A DNA stretch of 64,000 nt from Aquibacillus albus (GTDB lineage Bacteria > Bacillota > Bacilli > Bacillales > Amphibacillaceae), in contig NZ_JAFBDR010000005.1 in assembly GCF_016908325.1 (NCBI RefSeq), positions 62,001-126,000 of the forward strand, read 5' to 3'. Both the position numbers and the translations under genes were made by a program. This document shows, in pieces, positions 26,663 through 34,869 of this stretch (positions are counted from its first letter, which is position 1; each line of letters opens with the position of its first letter). The notes beneath the pieces are model-generated. The model worked only from the letters and a program-made list of their open reading frames with translations, had not been told where the DNA came from and searched no databases.

Positions 26663-28252
26663 ATGCCTTTTCTTTTCTTTAAAAAAGGAAATAACTATAA
26701 AAAAAAGCAACTGGACAATATTTTAAACAACGATACGTCTGCCAAGATTGATAGTAGCCTGAATAAAAATATATCGAAAATAAAAGAAGATAATGGAAAT
26801 AGTTCGGATTTAGTCATTCGTCAGTTTGTTATAGGGGATAAACAAGGAACAAAAGCTGCGCTTGTCTACATTGATGGTTTAGTTAAAGAACAAAGAATCG
26901 AAGACTACATCATGGAAAATCTTATTTTTGATATAAGGCAAAAAGAGACAGATAATAGCAATCAAAACTTATTTAATTCAATCAAGTCGGTTTTAACAAT
27001 CGGACACACTACCGATTGTTCTGATTTCACACAAGTGTATCATTCCATCTTTGCTGGAGGAACGGCTTTATTTATTGATGGATTTAATAAATCTATAGCG
27101 GCTGGTACATATGGTGGGGAAAAAAGAGCTGTTGAGGAACCTTCTTCGGAAACCGTTATACGAGGACCAAGGGATGGATTTACTGAATCCATCACAACCA
27201 ATACATCATTAATAAGGCGACGCATTAAGAGTAAAAGACTACGAGTCGAACAGAAGCAAATAGGTAAGGTTACCAATACGAAAGTGGCCGTCTTATATAT
27301 AGACGGCTTAGCGAAACAAAAAGTCGTTGATGAGGTTTATCAGCGTCTCGACCGTATTGATATTGATGCGATTCTTGAAAGTGGATACATCGAAGAACTT
27401 ATTCAAGATGACCCTTACACACCGTTCCCTACTATTTATTATTCGGAAAGACCAGATAGTATAGCAGCTGGTTTATTGGAGGGGCGGATTGCAATCATCG
27501 TTGACGGCACTCCGTTTGTCTTACTTGTGCCTGCAATTTTAACCCAGTTTATGCAATCTGCAGAGGACTATTACCAACGCTCAGATATCGGAACAATGAT
27601 TCGAATATTACGATATACTTCGTTCATGATTGCGTTACTAGCTCCGTCCTTTTATATAGCTATTACAACGTTTCACCAAGAGATTTTACCAACTACACTG
27701 ATTATTAGCTTAGCGGCACAACGGGAAGGAACTCCGTTTCCGGCGATTGTGGAGGCCTTTATTATGGAGGTAACATTTGAAATTTTAAGAGAGGCCGGTG
27801 TTCGAATGCCGCGAGCTGTTGGTAATGCCATTTCAATCGTGGGAGCACTCGTACTAGGGGAAGCTGCTGTTCAAGCTGGAATCGTTTCTCCAACAATGGT
27901 AATTATCGTATCCATTACCGCCATTACCAATTTCGTTATTCCACACTTTAATTTGGCCATTGCGATTCGCATGCTGCGATTTGGCTTCATGTTTTTAGCT
28001 GGAGCATTTGGATTATACGGCATTCTCATCGGAATTATTGCCATGATTCTGCATTTATGTAGTTTAAGATCCTTTGGCGTCCCTTATTTAACACCATTTG
28101 CTCCACTTCAGGCGACTGGTCAAGAAGATTCAATTTTACGTGCACCAGTCTGGAAACAACGAACACGACCACAGCTAATTAACAATCCGGAAACAAGACA
28201 GAGATCGGATAAACCTGCGGATCTAAAACCGACAAAACCGACCAGAAAGTAA
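26663..28252 (+). CDS. Spore germination receptor A subunit (GerA family)
   Basis: A 529-residue GerAA/GerKA-type protein. A hydrophilic N-terminal region of about 300 residues, with two related subdomains (KAALVYIDGLVKEQRI and KVAVLYIDGLAKQKVV), is followed by about five membrane helices (residues 305-480) including ITTFHQEILPTTLIISLAAQREGTPFP and RMPRAVGNAISIVGALVLGEAAVQAG. A basic tail ends it. It forms the nutrient receptor of the spore inner membrane together with the B and C subunits. GAGGGAA precedes the ATG. First gene of a four-gene operon. Confidence 0.94.
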   Translation: MPFLFFKKGNNYKKKQLDNILNNDTSAKIDSSLNKNISKIKEDNGNSSDLVIRQFVIGDKQGTKAALVYIDGLVKEQRIEDYIMENLIFDIRQKETDNSNQNLFNSIKSVLTIGHTTDCSDFTQVYHSIFAGGTALFIDGFNKSIAAGTYGGEKRAVEEPSSETVIRGPRDGFTESITTNTSLIRRRIKSKRLRVEQKQIGKVTNTKVAVLYIDGLAKQKVVDEVYQRLDRIDIDAILESGYIEELIQDDPYTPFPTIYYSERPDSIAAGLLEGRIAIIVDGTPFVLLVPAILTQFMQSAEDYYQRSDIGTMIRILRYTSFMIALLAPSFYIAITTFHQEILPTTLIISLAAQREGTPFPAIVEAFIMEVTFEILREAGVRMPRAVGNAISIVGALVLGEAAVQAGIVSPTMVIIVSITAITNFVIPHFNLAIAIRMLRFGFMFLAGAFGLYGILIGIIAMILHLCSLRSFGVPYLTPFAPLQATGQEDSILRAPVWKQRTRPQLINNPETRQRSDKPADLKPTKPTRK

Positions 28253-28263
28253 GGTGTTTCTCC

Positions 28264-29463
28264 GTGATAAAAAAGTTCCTATTTATTCACTTATTCGTAT
28301 TATTGCTTTTCACGTTAAGTGGTTGTTGGGATAGCAGGGAATTAAATGAAATAGCATTAGCATCTGCTTTGGCCTTTGATAAAGAGGATGATACCATCAT
28401 CGTTACTGCACAAGTGTTGAATCCTGGTGAACTTGCTAGTGGACAAAGTGGAGCTTCCGGGAGAGTTCCGGTTTCTTCCTACCAGTCATCAGGAAAAACT
28501 GTTTTTGAAGCGATTAGAAAAATGACGACAGAACTGCCAAGAAAATTATACCTTTCTCATATACAATACATTGTTTTCGGTGAGGAATTAGCTAAGGAAG
28601 GAATTGGTGACGCAATTGATTTCCTTTCACGGGATCATGAAATGCGTAGTGATTTTTTTGTTTCAGTCAGTAGAGAAGTAGAAGCTGGAGAAATTTTAAA
28701 CATTCTTTCCACCCTTGAAAAAAACCCTGCTAACAAGCTTTATTTGTCCAACCAATCCTCTGCACGAAATTGGGGAGAAACAACACAGACAACGATTGAT
28801 GAGCTATTAATCAATTTAATGACACACCAAACGCAGACAGTCTTATCAGTCATCATTGTATCTGGTGATCCAAATGATGGAAATGACTTATCCAATGTAG
28901 AAAAAGTACAGTCCGATGCGAAGGCTTTATATAGTGGTATGGCGGTTTTTAAGGAGGATCGTTTAATTGACTGGCTCGATGTTTACGAGAGCAGAGGTGT
29001 GAATTTGGCAAGGGGCGAAATTCAATCTTCTATTATTACTATTCCTTGTGAGGAAGAGGGAGAGTTGGCAATTGAGATTATAAAAGGGGCTGCCAAAACT
29101 TTGGTTAACAAAAAAAGGGAAGAATTAGAAGGGACGAATGAAGTCAATCTTCAAGGGAGAATTGGCGATGTCCAATGTAAGACACAGCTTGATACAAATA
29201 AGGATATTAAAAAAATAGAAGAAGATACATCCAAAGTACTTAAAGAAGAAATTAATCGTTCGATTGAAAAATTGCAGTCATTGGAATCTGATGTGATCGG
29301 ATTTGGTCAATCTTACGCACAAAAGTACCCGCAAGAATGGGAGAAAATAAAAGCAACATGGGGCACGACTTTTGCTGATATGCCTATTAAAATTAACGTT
29401 AAAGTAAAAATTTCAAATACTGGCACCACTACGAATCCACTTCACAATGAGTTGGAGGAATAA
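28264..29463 (+). CDS. Spore germination receptor C subunit, lipoprotein Ger(x)C
   Basis: A 399-residue lipoprotein. The signal peptide ends with the lipobox LSGC at residues 18-21, followed by the family hallmark WDSRELNEIALASALAFD. Three domains follow, the last with IKATWGTTFADMPIKINVKVKI typical of GerAC. It is anchored to the outer face of the spore inner membrane by diacylglycerol. The start is GTG with AAGGTG seven bases upstream and an 11-base gap from the A gene; the D gene follows after two bases. Confidence 0.94.
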   Translation: MIKKFLFIHLFVLLLFTLSGCWDSRELNEIALASALAFDKEDDTIIVTAQVLNPGELASGQSGASGRVPVSSYQSSGKTVFEAIRKMTTELPRKLYLSHIQYIVFGEELAKEGIGDAIDFLSRDHEMRSDFFVSVSREVEAGEILNILSTLEKNPANKLYLSNQSSARNWGETTQTTIDELLINLMTHQTQTVLSVIIVSGDPNDGNDLSNVEKVQSDAKALYSGMAVFKEDRLIDWLDVYESRGVNLARGEIQSSIITIPCEEEGELAIEIIKGAAKTLVNKKREELEGTNEVNLQGRIGDVQCKTQLDTNKDIKKIEEDTSKVLKEEINRSIEKLQSLESDVIGFGQSYAQKYPQEWEKIKATWGTTFADMPIKINVKVKISNTGTTTNPLHNELEE

Positions 29464-29465
29464 CA

Positions 29466-29687
29466 ATGTGGAAGATTGGTTTGATTTGGTCTGTCATCGT
29501 TCTTCTGGTGATTTTTCAATGGAAAATGGATAAAAGTAAACAAAAGCTGAAGGGACTTGTAGTTAATAGTACACTATTTCTGATTGGGGGAGCACTTGCT
29601 ACAATTATGGCGCTTGATGTTGAAGTGACCCGGCCAATCGTTTGGATCACCAATCTATTTCTCCCTGTCTATAAAGGAATATTTTAG
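29466..29687 (+). CDS. Small two-helix germination receptor D subunit
   Basis: A 73-residue protein with two membrane helices (about residues 3-20 and 32-55) between the C and B genes. Small D subunits of this size occur in several Bacillus ger operons (GerKD type) and tune receptor output. GGAGGAA lies just upstream, inside the end of the C gene, so translation is probably coupled. Confidence 0.8.
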   Translation: MWKIGLIWSVIVLLVIFQWKMDKSKQKLKGLVVNSTLFLIGGALATIMALDVEVTRPIVWITNLFLPVYKGIF

Positions 29688-29711
29688 GGTAACGGAGGGA
29701 GTCTGATTCAA

Positions 29712-30809
29712 TTGAATCAAACAATCATTAGTCAGAAACAATTCTTTATCTTTACCTTCATGTATACGGTTGGAAGTGCGATTATTTTAGCTCCTCACAT
29801 TCTTGCTAAAGTAACAGAACAGGATGCATGGCTTTCAGTGATAATAGGAGGATTAATTGGATTACTGCCTGCTCTTTTGTTTCACTGGATAGGTCAACAG
29901 TTGAAAGAAGAAGACTTTTTTGGAATGATTCAAACCGTATTCGGACGTGTGGTAGGGAAAATGGTTATATTCCTTTATGTATCCTTCTTTATATTTTTAT
30001 CAGCACTGCTTCTACGAGAAATAGGCGATTTTATTTCAGCAATAATTTTAGTTAGCACACCACGTTACGTGACCAATCTTCTCATGTTTTTAATCATTTG
30101 TATGGGAGTGTTTTACGGAATTGAAGTAGTTGCCAGAGCTGCGGAGGTATTATTTCCTTGGATTATTATTCTATTCCTACCAATGTTTATTTTTTTGATA
30201 CCAGAGTTTCAATGGGATTATTTACTACCAGTACTTAAAAACGGATTTTCTCCTGTATTCGAAGGAGCATTTCTATATTTCACCTTTCCTTTGGAATTGA
30301 TAACTCTTGTAGTACTTTATCCTATCATTAATAAACATAAACAAATCAAAAAAACCTTCCTGTTCGGACTATTGATTGGAACCGGTTTAATTCTAATCGT
30401 CACGTTATATAGTATTTTGGTTCTTGGACCCGACTTATCCAGCAGGAATCTCTACCCAACATTTACGCTTGCCAAAAAGGTTAATGTTGCAAATTTCTTT
30501 CAAAGACTAGAAGTTTTCATGGCAGGAGTATGGATTATTACGATTTATGTTAAGTTAGCGGTAACCTTTTACGTTTCTGCCATTGGTATTGCAAAATTAA
30601 CAAGCCTGGAAGATTACCGAAAAATTTTACTCGGTTTAGGAGCAGTATTGCTTGCATTAGCAGAATTCATTTCTCCTGACACTTCTGCTTTTTATGATTT
30701 TGCAACAGGGCCTGCAAGCATTCTTATCTCGATTTATGGGTTAATGATACCAATTATCATTGCAATTATCATGAAAATTGGAAAAAGAAAGAAGGAGAAA
30801 GGTAAGTAA
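29712..30809 (+). CDS. Spore germination receptor B subunit (permease-like)
   Basis: A 365-residue, ten-helix protein of the GerAB/GerKB family (APC superfamily fold). Typical are the start SQKQFFIFTFMYTVGSAIILAP and EDFFGMIQTVFGRVVGK. The B subunit is thought to bind the germinant. The start is TTG, with GGAGGGAG somewhat far upstream (about 12 bases). Last gene of the A-C-D-B operon. Confidence 0.92.
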   Translation: MNQTIISQKQFFIFTFMYTVGSAIILAPHILAKVTEQDAWLSVIIGGLIGLLPALLFHWIGQQLKEEDFFGMIQTVFGRVVGKMVIFLYVSFFIFLSALLLREIGDFISAIILVSTPRYVTNLLMFLIICMGVFYGIEVVARAAEVLFPWIIILFLPMFIFLIPEFQWDYLLPVLKNGFSPVFEGAFLYFTFPLELITLVVLYPIINKHKQIKKTFLFGLLIGTGLILIVTLYSILVLGPDLSSRNLYPTFTLAKKVNVANFFQRLEVFMAGVWIITIYVKLAVTFYVSAIGIAKLTSLEDYRKILLGLGAVLLALAEFISPDTSAFYDFATGPASILISIYGLMIPIIIAIIMKIGKRKKEKGK

Positions 30810-30896
30810 GTGTATCTTACTAATTTTCCTAGGTAAACAAGGATAAGATTACAATTTCAGTAAAAAATAAAAGCAACACGAAAGGAGTTGACATAG

Positions 30897-31307
30897 ATGA
30901 AAAAATTGTCAGCAATGTTTTTCACCGTACTTGCCGTTTCTATCTTTTTACTAGGCTTTGATTCTGTTCAAAAGAACGAGGTTTCATTAGCTAAAGCTGC
31001 AGATCCAGACATAATCAAAGGTGTAGAGAAAGTATTAGCAACTGTGCATGAGCTTAAAGATGTATTAGAAAAATCTCCAAAAGATAGCAAGAAAATTCAT
31101 AAACTAGGTAAAAAGATATCCGAACAATGGGATGTAATCGAGAAAAAAGTTGAAAAGAAATACCCAGAAGCATACGTTGATATCGAAAAAAGTCTCTACC
31201 CATTGATTGGTTTTTCAAAAGAGGAAGATCCATCCGTGGAAAAACTGCAAGAGTTAATTAAACAAGTCGACAAAAAGCTTGAAAGATTTAAAAAGCATTT
31301 AGGTTAA
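30897..31307 (+). CDS. Exported helical protein of unknown function
   Basis: A 136-residue protein with a signal peptide (MKKLSAMFFTVLAVSIFLLGF, probable cleavage near SLAKA-AD) and a mature part made of amphipathic charged helices (DIIKGVEKVLATVHELKDVLEK). No cysteines, no recognised domain. AAAGGAG lies nine bases before the ATG. It follows the ger operon by 87 bases and has its own terminator; a link to germination is possible only from position. Confidence 0.65.
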   Translation: MKKLSAMFFTVLAVSIFLLGFDSVQKNEVSLAKAADPDIIKGVEKVLATVHELKDVLEKSPKDSKKIHKLGKKISEQWDVIEKKVEKKYPEAYVDIEKSLYPLIGFSKEEDPSVEKLQELIKQVDKKLERFKKHLG

Positions 31308-31341
31308 TGAATAGGTAGACATCATTACTGTTTTGGTTATG

Positions 31342-31382
31342 AGGGCTGATCCTTTCTTTCTCTATGGGACAGCCCTTTTTTT
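31342..31382 (+). terminator. Terminator after the exported-protein gene
   Basis: Arms AGGGCTG and CAGCCCT, with inner GATCC/GGGA pairing, are followed by eight Ts. Its core resembles the hairpins at 32891-32922 and 33243-33272. Confidence 0.82.
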
Positions 31383-31389
31383 GCCGTTA

Positions 31390-32205
31390 TTATCTCCTAA
31401 AGTTCCCTATTACTTCAACTGTTTCACTAACGCTCACAAATGCTGTCGGATCAACATTTGTAATTAGAGGCTTTACTATAGCTAATTCATAACGGGAGAT
31501 GACTGTATATAGTACTTTTCGTTCGGTATTTGAATATGCTCCTTGTCCATCCATAACTGTAATACCGCGAATTAAATTTTTGATGAGCTCACTTTTCAAC
31601 TCTTCTCCCCGATCTGTTACAACCATTAGGTTCAATTTAATATGACGCGTGTGAACACGGTCGATAACAATTCCGGTAATGTAAATCGAAGCCATCGTAT
31701 AAAGTGCTAATTCCCATGAAAAGATAAAACCTGATATAAACACAACTACACTATTTAAAGCAAAAATTAACCCACCGAGAGGGATATCACGTTTTTTGGT
31801 GAGCACGAGGCCTATGATATCAAACCCTCCAGTTGATCCATAAAATCGAATAATTAGTCCAATTGATACACCTGCAATGACTCCTCCGAATACCGCAGAC
31901 AGCAAGGCATCCTCAGTGACTTTAAATACAGGGATATACTGCATGGAAATAGATGTGACAAAAACCGAAAAAATACTGTTCCAGATAAATTCCTTTCCTA
32001 GCTTCATCCAACCAATAATTAATATAGGAATGTTTAAAATAACAAGCCAAATACCCGTATTAATTGGAGAAAGTAGTCCAAAAACCATGGCAAGCCCTGT
32101 TACTCCACCTGTTAAAACTTCATGAGGAAGTAGGAACAAATTAAAAGCAAATCCTAAGATTATCGAAGCAATGAATAATACAGCATATTTATATAAACGA
32201 TTCAT
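31390..32205 (-). CDS. YitT-family membrane protein
   Basis: A 271-residue protein with five or six membrane helices in the first 190 residues (FNLFLLPHEVLTGGVTGLAMV, FYGSTGGFDIIGLVL, ALNSVVVFISGFIF) and a C-terminal DUF2179-like soluble domain (about residues 190-271, GITVMDGQGAYSNTERKVLYTVISRYE). YitT, YqfU and YvjA are paralogs of this kind in Bacillus; molecular function is unknown. Monocistronic. Confidence 0.86.
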   Translation of the reverse strand: MNRLYKYAVLFIASIILGFAFNLFLLPHEVLTGGVTGLAMVFGLLSPINTGIWLVILNIPILIIGWMKLGKEFIWNSIFSVFVTSISMQYIPVFKVTEDALLSAVFGGVIAGVSIGLIIRFYGSTGGFDIIGLVLTKKRDIPLGGLIFALNSVVVFISGFIFSWELALYTMASIYITGIVIDRVHTRHIKLNLMVVTDRGEELKSELIKNLIRGITVMDGQGAYSNTERKVLYTVISRYELAIVKPLITNVDPTAFVSVSETVEVIGNFRR

Positions 32206-32393
32206 TTGATTGACACCCCGATCTAATTATTAATGAAAGTACCTAATGAATTTTAGTGGCGATGAAAATAAAAGTCAATCTTTTTTAGAAGGATATAGAT
32301 AACTTTTTGCATCCTTCAATAAAAAATATTTTTAACATTTACAAAAAAAGGGAATGGTAGTTATATAACCTAAAACAAGAGATGGTGGTAGTC

Positions 32394-32888
32394 TTGCACA
32401 TTGTAATTGCTATTTGGGTAATTGTCGCTTCCATACGTTGGGGGGATTGGAAAAGGTGGGAACAATATTACCCTACGATGTTATACATTATTTCGGCTGG
32501 GTTAGTGTATGAATTTTTCGCACAAACACAATTTCATTTATGGAAGATGAACGGAGAATGGTTACTAAATCATTCAATAGCAACCCTTTTACATATATTT
32601 ATCATCAACCCATTAGCAACCTTTATCTTTTTATCGAATTATCCTGATCCATTGCCTAAACAGCTATTTCATATTACGAAGTGGGTAATCATATTTTTAA
32701 TTGTTGAATGGGCTGGTTTACATTTTGATTATATTACACATAGTAATGGTTGGAGTTTAGGCTGGTCAGCACTATTTCTTTTTAAAATGTTCCCTATACT
32801 TCGGCTTCATTTTACCCACAAGCTATGGGCAATAACTCTTTCGGTATTCTGTGTTTTGTTCTATTTGTTTATCTTTGACTATATGTGA
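32394..32888 (+). CDS. CBO0543-family membrane protein
   Basis: A 164-residue protein with five hydrophobic helices. It begins HIVIAIWVIVASIRWGDWKRWEQYYPTM-type, followed by EFFAQTQFHLWKMN and a C-terminal FDYM, in the pattern of the CBO0543 family; diverged from the member at 10279-10848. A TTG start at 32394 has GGTGG five bases upstream; an ATG four codons earlier overlaps that site. Confidence 0.68.
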   Translation: MHIVIAIWVIVASIRWGDWKRWEQYYPTMLYIISAGLVYEFFAQTQFHLWKMNGEWLLNHSIATLLHIFIINPLATFIFLSNYPDPLPKQLFHITKWVIIFLIVEWAGLHFDYITHSNGWSLGWSALFLFKMFPILRLHFTHKLWAITLSVFCVLFYLFIFDYM

Positions 32889-32890
32889 AT

Positions 32891-32922
32891 GGGGCCTGAC
32901 CCTCTTTCTTTGGGACAGCCCC
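32891..32922. terminator. GGGGC-type hairpin
   Basis: An imperfect stem GGGGCCTGACCC with GGGACAGCCCC lies between the convergent CBO0543-like and YjzC-like genes. T runs are poor. It shares its core with two nearby hairpins. Confidence 0.55.
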
Positions 32923-32957
32923 TCATTTCTTTCACATCTTCATTTTTTCCTCTTCGC

Positions 32958-33137
32958 TTACGGCTTTCGCTTTGGCATCCATTTACGATTTTGATTTGAA
33001 GTTTCTGGAAAGGTATCTCCTGCTTTTAGACGTACAGACTGTGGGTCCTGTACCATGCTTCCTGTCTCACCTATTTCTACGTAAATACCATTATTCGGTG
33101 CTTTTTGACCTGGATTAAATTGATGATTTTGTCCCAT
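32958..33137 (-). CDS. yjzC: YjzC-family small protein
   Basis: A 59-residue soluble protein starting MGQNHQFNPGQKAPNNG, then YVEIGETGSMVQDP and LKAGDTFPETSNQNRKW, ending PKRKP. This closely matches the YjzC family of bacilli (also 59 residues), a short protein of unknown function. AAAGGAGG lies eight bases before the ATG. Monocistronic. Confidence 0.88.
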   Translation of the reverse strand: MGQNHQFNPGQKAPNNGIYVEIGETGSMVQDPQSVRLKAGDTFPETSNQNRKWMPKRKP

Positions 33138-33238
33138 AACACTTACCTCCTTTACTGTTTAGCATATCCGTTAATTCAGTCATTATTTCATTATATATTC
33201 ACAAATTAAAGACGGGATCATGTATGCACTAAATAATC

Positions 33239-33272
33239 AAAAGGGGCTAATCCTACACATTAGGACAGCCCC
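33239..33272 (-). terminator. Terminator after the GH32 gene
   Basis: GGGGCTGTCCTA with TAGGATTAGCCCC on the minus strand is followed by TTTTG. It ends the importer-GH13-GH32 operon. Confidence 0.75.
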
Positions 33273-33283
33273 TCCATCACGAT

Positions 33284-34768
33284 TTATTTAATTGCTTGTT
33301 TTAACTCCCACTTTGATAATCTTTCTATAGTCATTTCCTGATCTGCAAAGAAACTTATACCAGTCGCATTTTCAGTTGGAAAAATCCGAGATGTCATTAC
33401 TTTTTCTCCCCTATTGATGAAAATTTCAACCGATGACTTATCAATGAAGATTTGAAGATGAACATTTTTTGCCATATTGACAGTTGTACGGCGGAAGCCA
33501 CCTGGACCTTTACCGGACTTATTACGGTCAAGTGTTACCGTACCTGCTTGCTGATCAAAAAGAAGTTTGGTCTCCTGGTTGACTTCATCATCCACTCGCA
33601 GCTTTAACCCAAAAGTTGTTGCTTCATTTGGATCGATATCGATCTCTAACTCCAAACAGTCACCTTCGACACCATTAAGAGACGATGCTCCATTCACTTG
33701 AACATTTTCATAGCTAACCTGATGTTGACGTAATGTCTGTAATTCTGGAACGGGCACTGTTCGTAAGTTATCCTTGTCCCTTGTTACTAATCTCGGTATC
33801 GTCATCGCTCCTGCATAACCGTGCGTCTGTGTCGGCATCTCACTTTCCCACATGTCCATCCATGCAACTAGGATGCGGCGACCTTGATCATCGACCATTG
33901 TTTGCGGAGCATAAAAATCAAAGCCATGGTCTAGCAGATGAAGGGCACCATGATTAAATTTTCCTGTATTATAATTGAGCTGTCCCATAATATAGCCAGC
34001 TTGGTGAAGGTTATGGTATTTATCACCTTCTGGTTCCAGGCCTTGAGGTGACATCACTAATACATCTTTTCCATCTAATTCAAATAAATCAGGACATTCC
34101 CACATGAAACCAAAATTCCCTTCTCCTTTGGCCATGATGGAAACAAAGTCCCATCGTATTAAATCTTCTGAACGATACAATAAAACCTGCCCAGTATTTT
34201 TTTTCGTTTTTGATCCTAATACCATATAATAGGTATCTCCACGCTTCCAAACCTTTGGATCTCGAAAATGAAAGATGTTAATATCTCCATCAGGAATTTC
34301 AGCAATAACTGGATTCTCTTTCAATTTTTCAAAATGAATCCCATCCTCACTGACAGCAACAGCTTGCACTTGTGTTAAGTCTTCATCTAACGGACCATCC
34401 TCAATCCAAACGTTTCCTGTATAAATCAGGTATAGCTTATCATCTTTTTCAATCGCACTACCTGAGAAACAGCCATCTTTGTCATACGGTTCACTTGGTG
34501 CTAACGCTATTGGTAAGTGCTCCCAATTGACTAAGTCCTTACTTTTCACATGACCCCAGTGCATTGGCCCCCACTTCGGATCATATGGATGGTGCTGATA
34601 AAACAAATGATATTCCCCTCTAAAGAAAGAAAAACCATTCGGATCATTCATCCAGTTAGCGGGCGGCATGACGTGATATTGGAGTCTCCATTCGTGCTGA
34701 CTAACCTGATCTTTTATTTTATCAATCGCTTTATTTGCTCGTTCTATATTTTCTTGGTGATTTTGCAA
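33284..34768 (-). CDS. GH32 beta-fructosidase (sucrose / sucrose-6-phosphate hydrolase type)
   Basis: A 494-residue five-bladed propeller enzyme. The nucleophile is in WMNDPNGFSF, the transition-state stabiliser in HFRDPKVW, and the acid/base Glu in MWECPDLF. A C-terminal beta-sandwich ends with IFINRGEKVMTSRIFPT. There is no signal peptide, so it works in the cytoplasm. Because its operon has an ABC importer and an alpha-glucosidase rather than a PTS, the likely substrate is unphosphorylated sucrose or a related fructoside (inference). The TTG start at 34768 has GAGGGAG eight bases upstream; the GTG three codons earlier overlaps it. Confidence 0.9.
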   Translation of the reverse strand: MQNHQENIERANKAIDKIKDQVSQHEWRLQYHVMPPANWMNDPNGFSFFRGEYHLFYQHHPYDPKWGPMHWGHVKSKDLVNWEHLPIALAPSEPYDKDGCFSGSAIEKDDKLYLIYTGNVWIEDGPLDEDLTQVQAVAVSEDGIHFEKLKENPVIAEIPDGDINIFHFRDPKVWKRGDTYYMVLGSKTKKNTGQVLLYRSEDLIRWDFVSIMAKGEGNFGFMWECPDLFELDGKDVLVMSPQGLEPEGDKYHNLHQAGYIMGQLNYNTGKFNHGALHLLDHGFDFYAPQTMVDDQGRRILVAWMDMWESEMPTQTHGYAGAMTIPRLVTRDKDNLRTVPVPELQTLRQHQVSYENVQVNGASSLNGVEGDCLELEIDIDPNEATTFGLKLRVDDEVNQETKLLFDQQAGTVTLDRNKSGKGPGGFRRTTVNMAKNVHLQIFIDKSSVEIFINRGEKVMTSRIFPTENATGISFFADQEMTIERLSKWELKQAIK

Positions 34769-34869
34769 AGTTTTCACTCCCTCACTAGATAACTAAGCCC
34801 GAAATACATCCATTCATTGAGATATAAATCTCTTCGTGTATTAATTTATCTGTCCGATAACTTTTAAAT

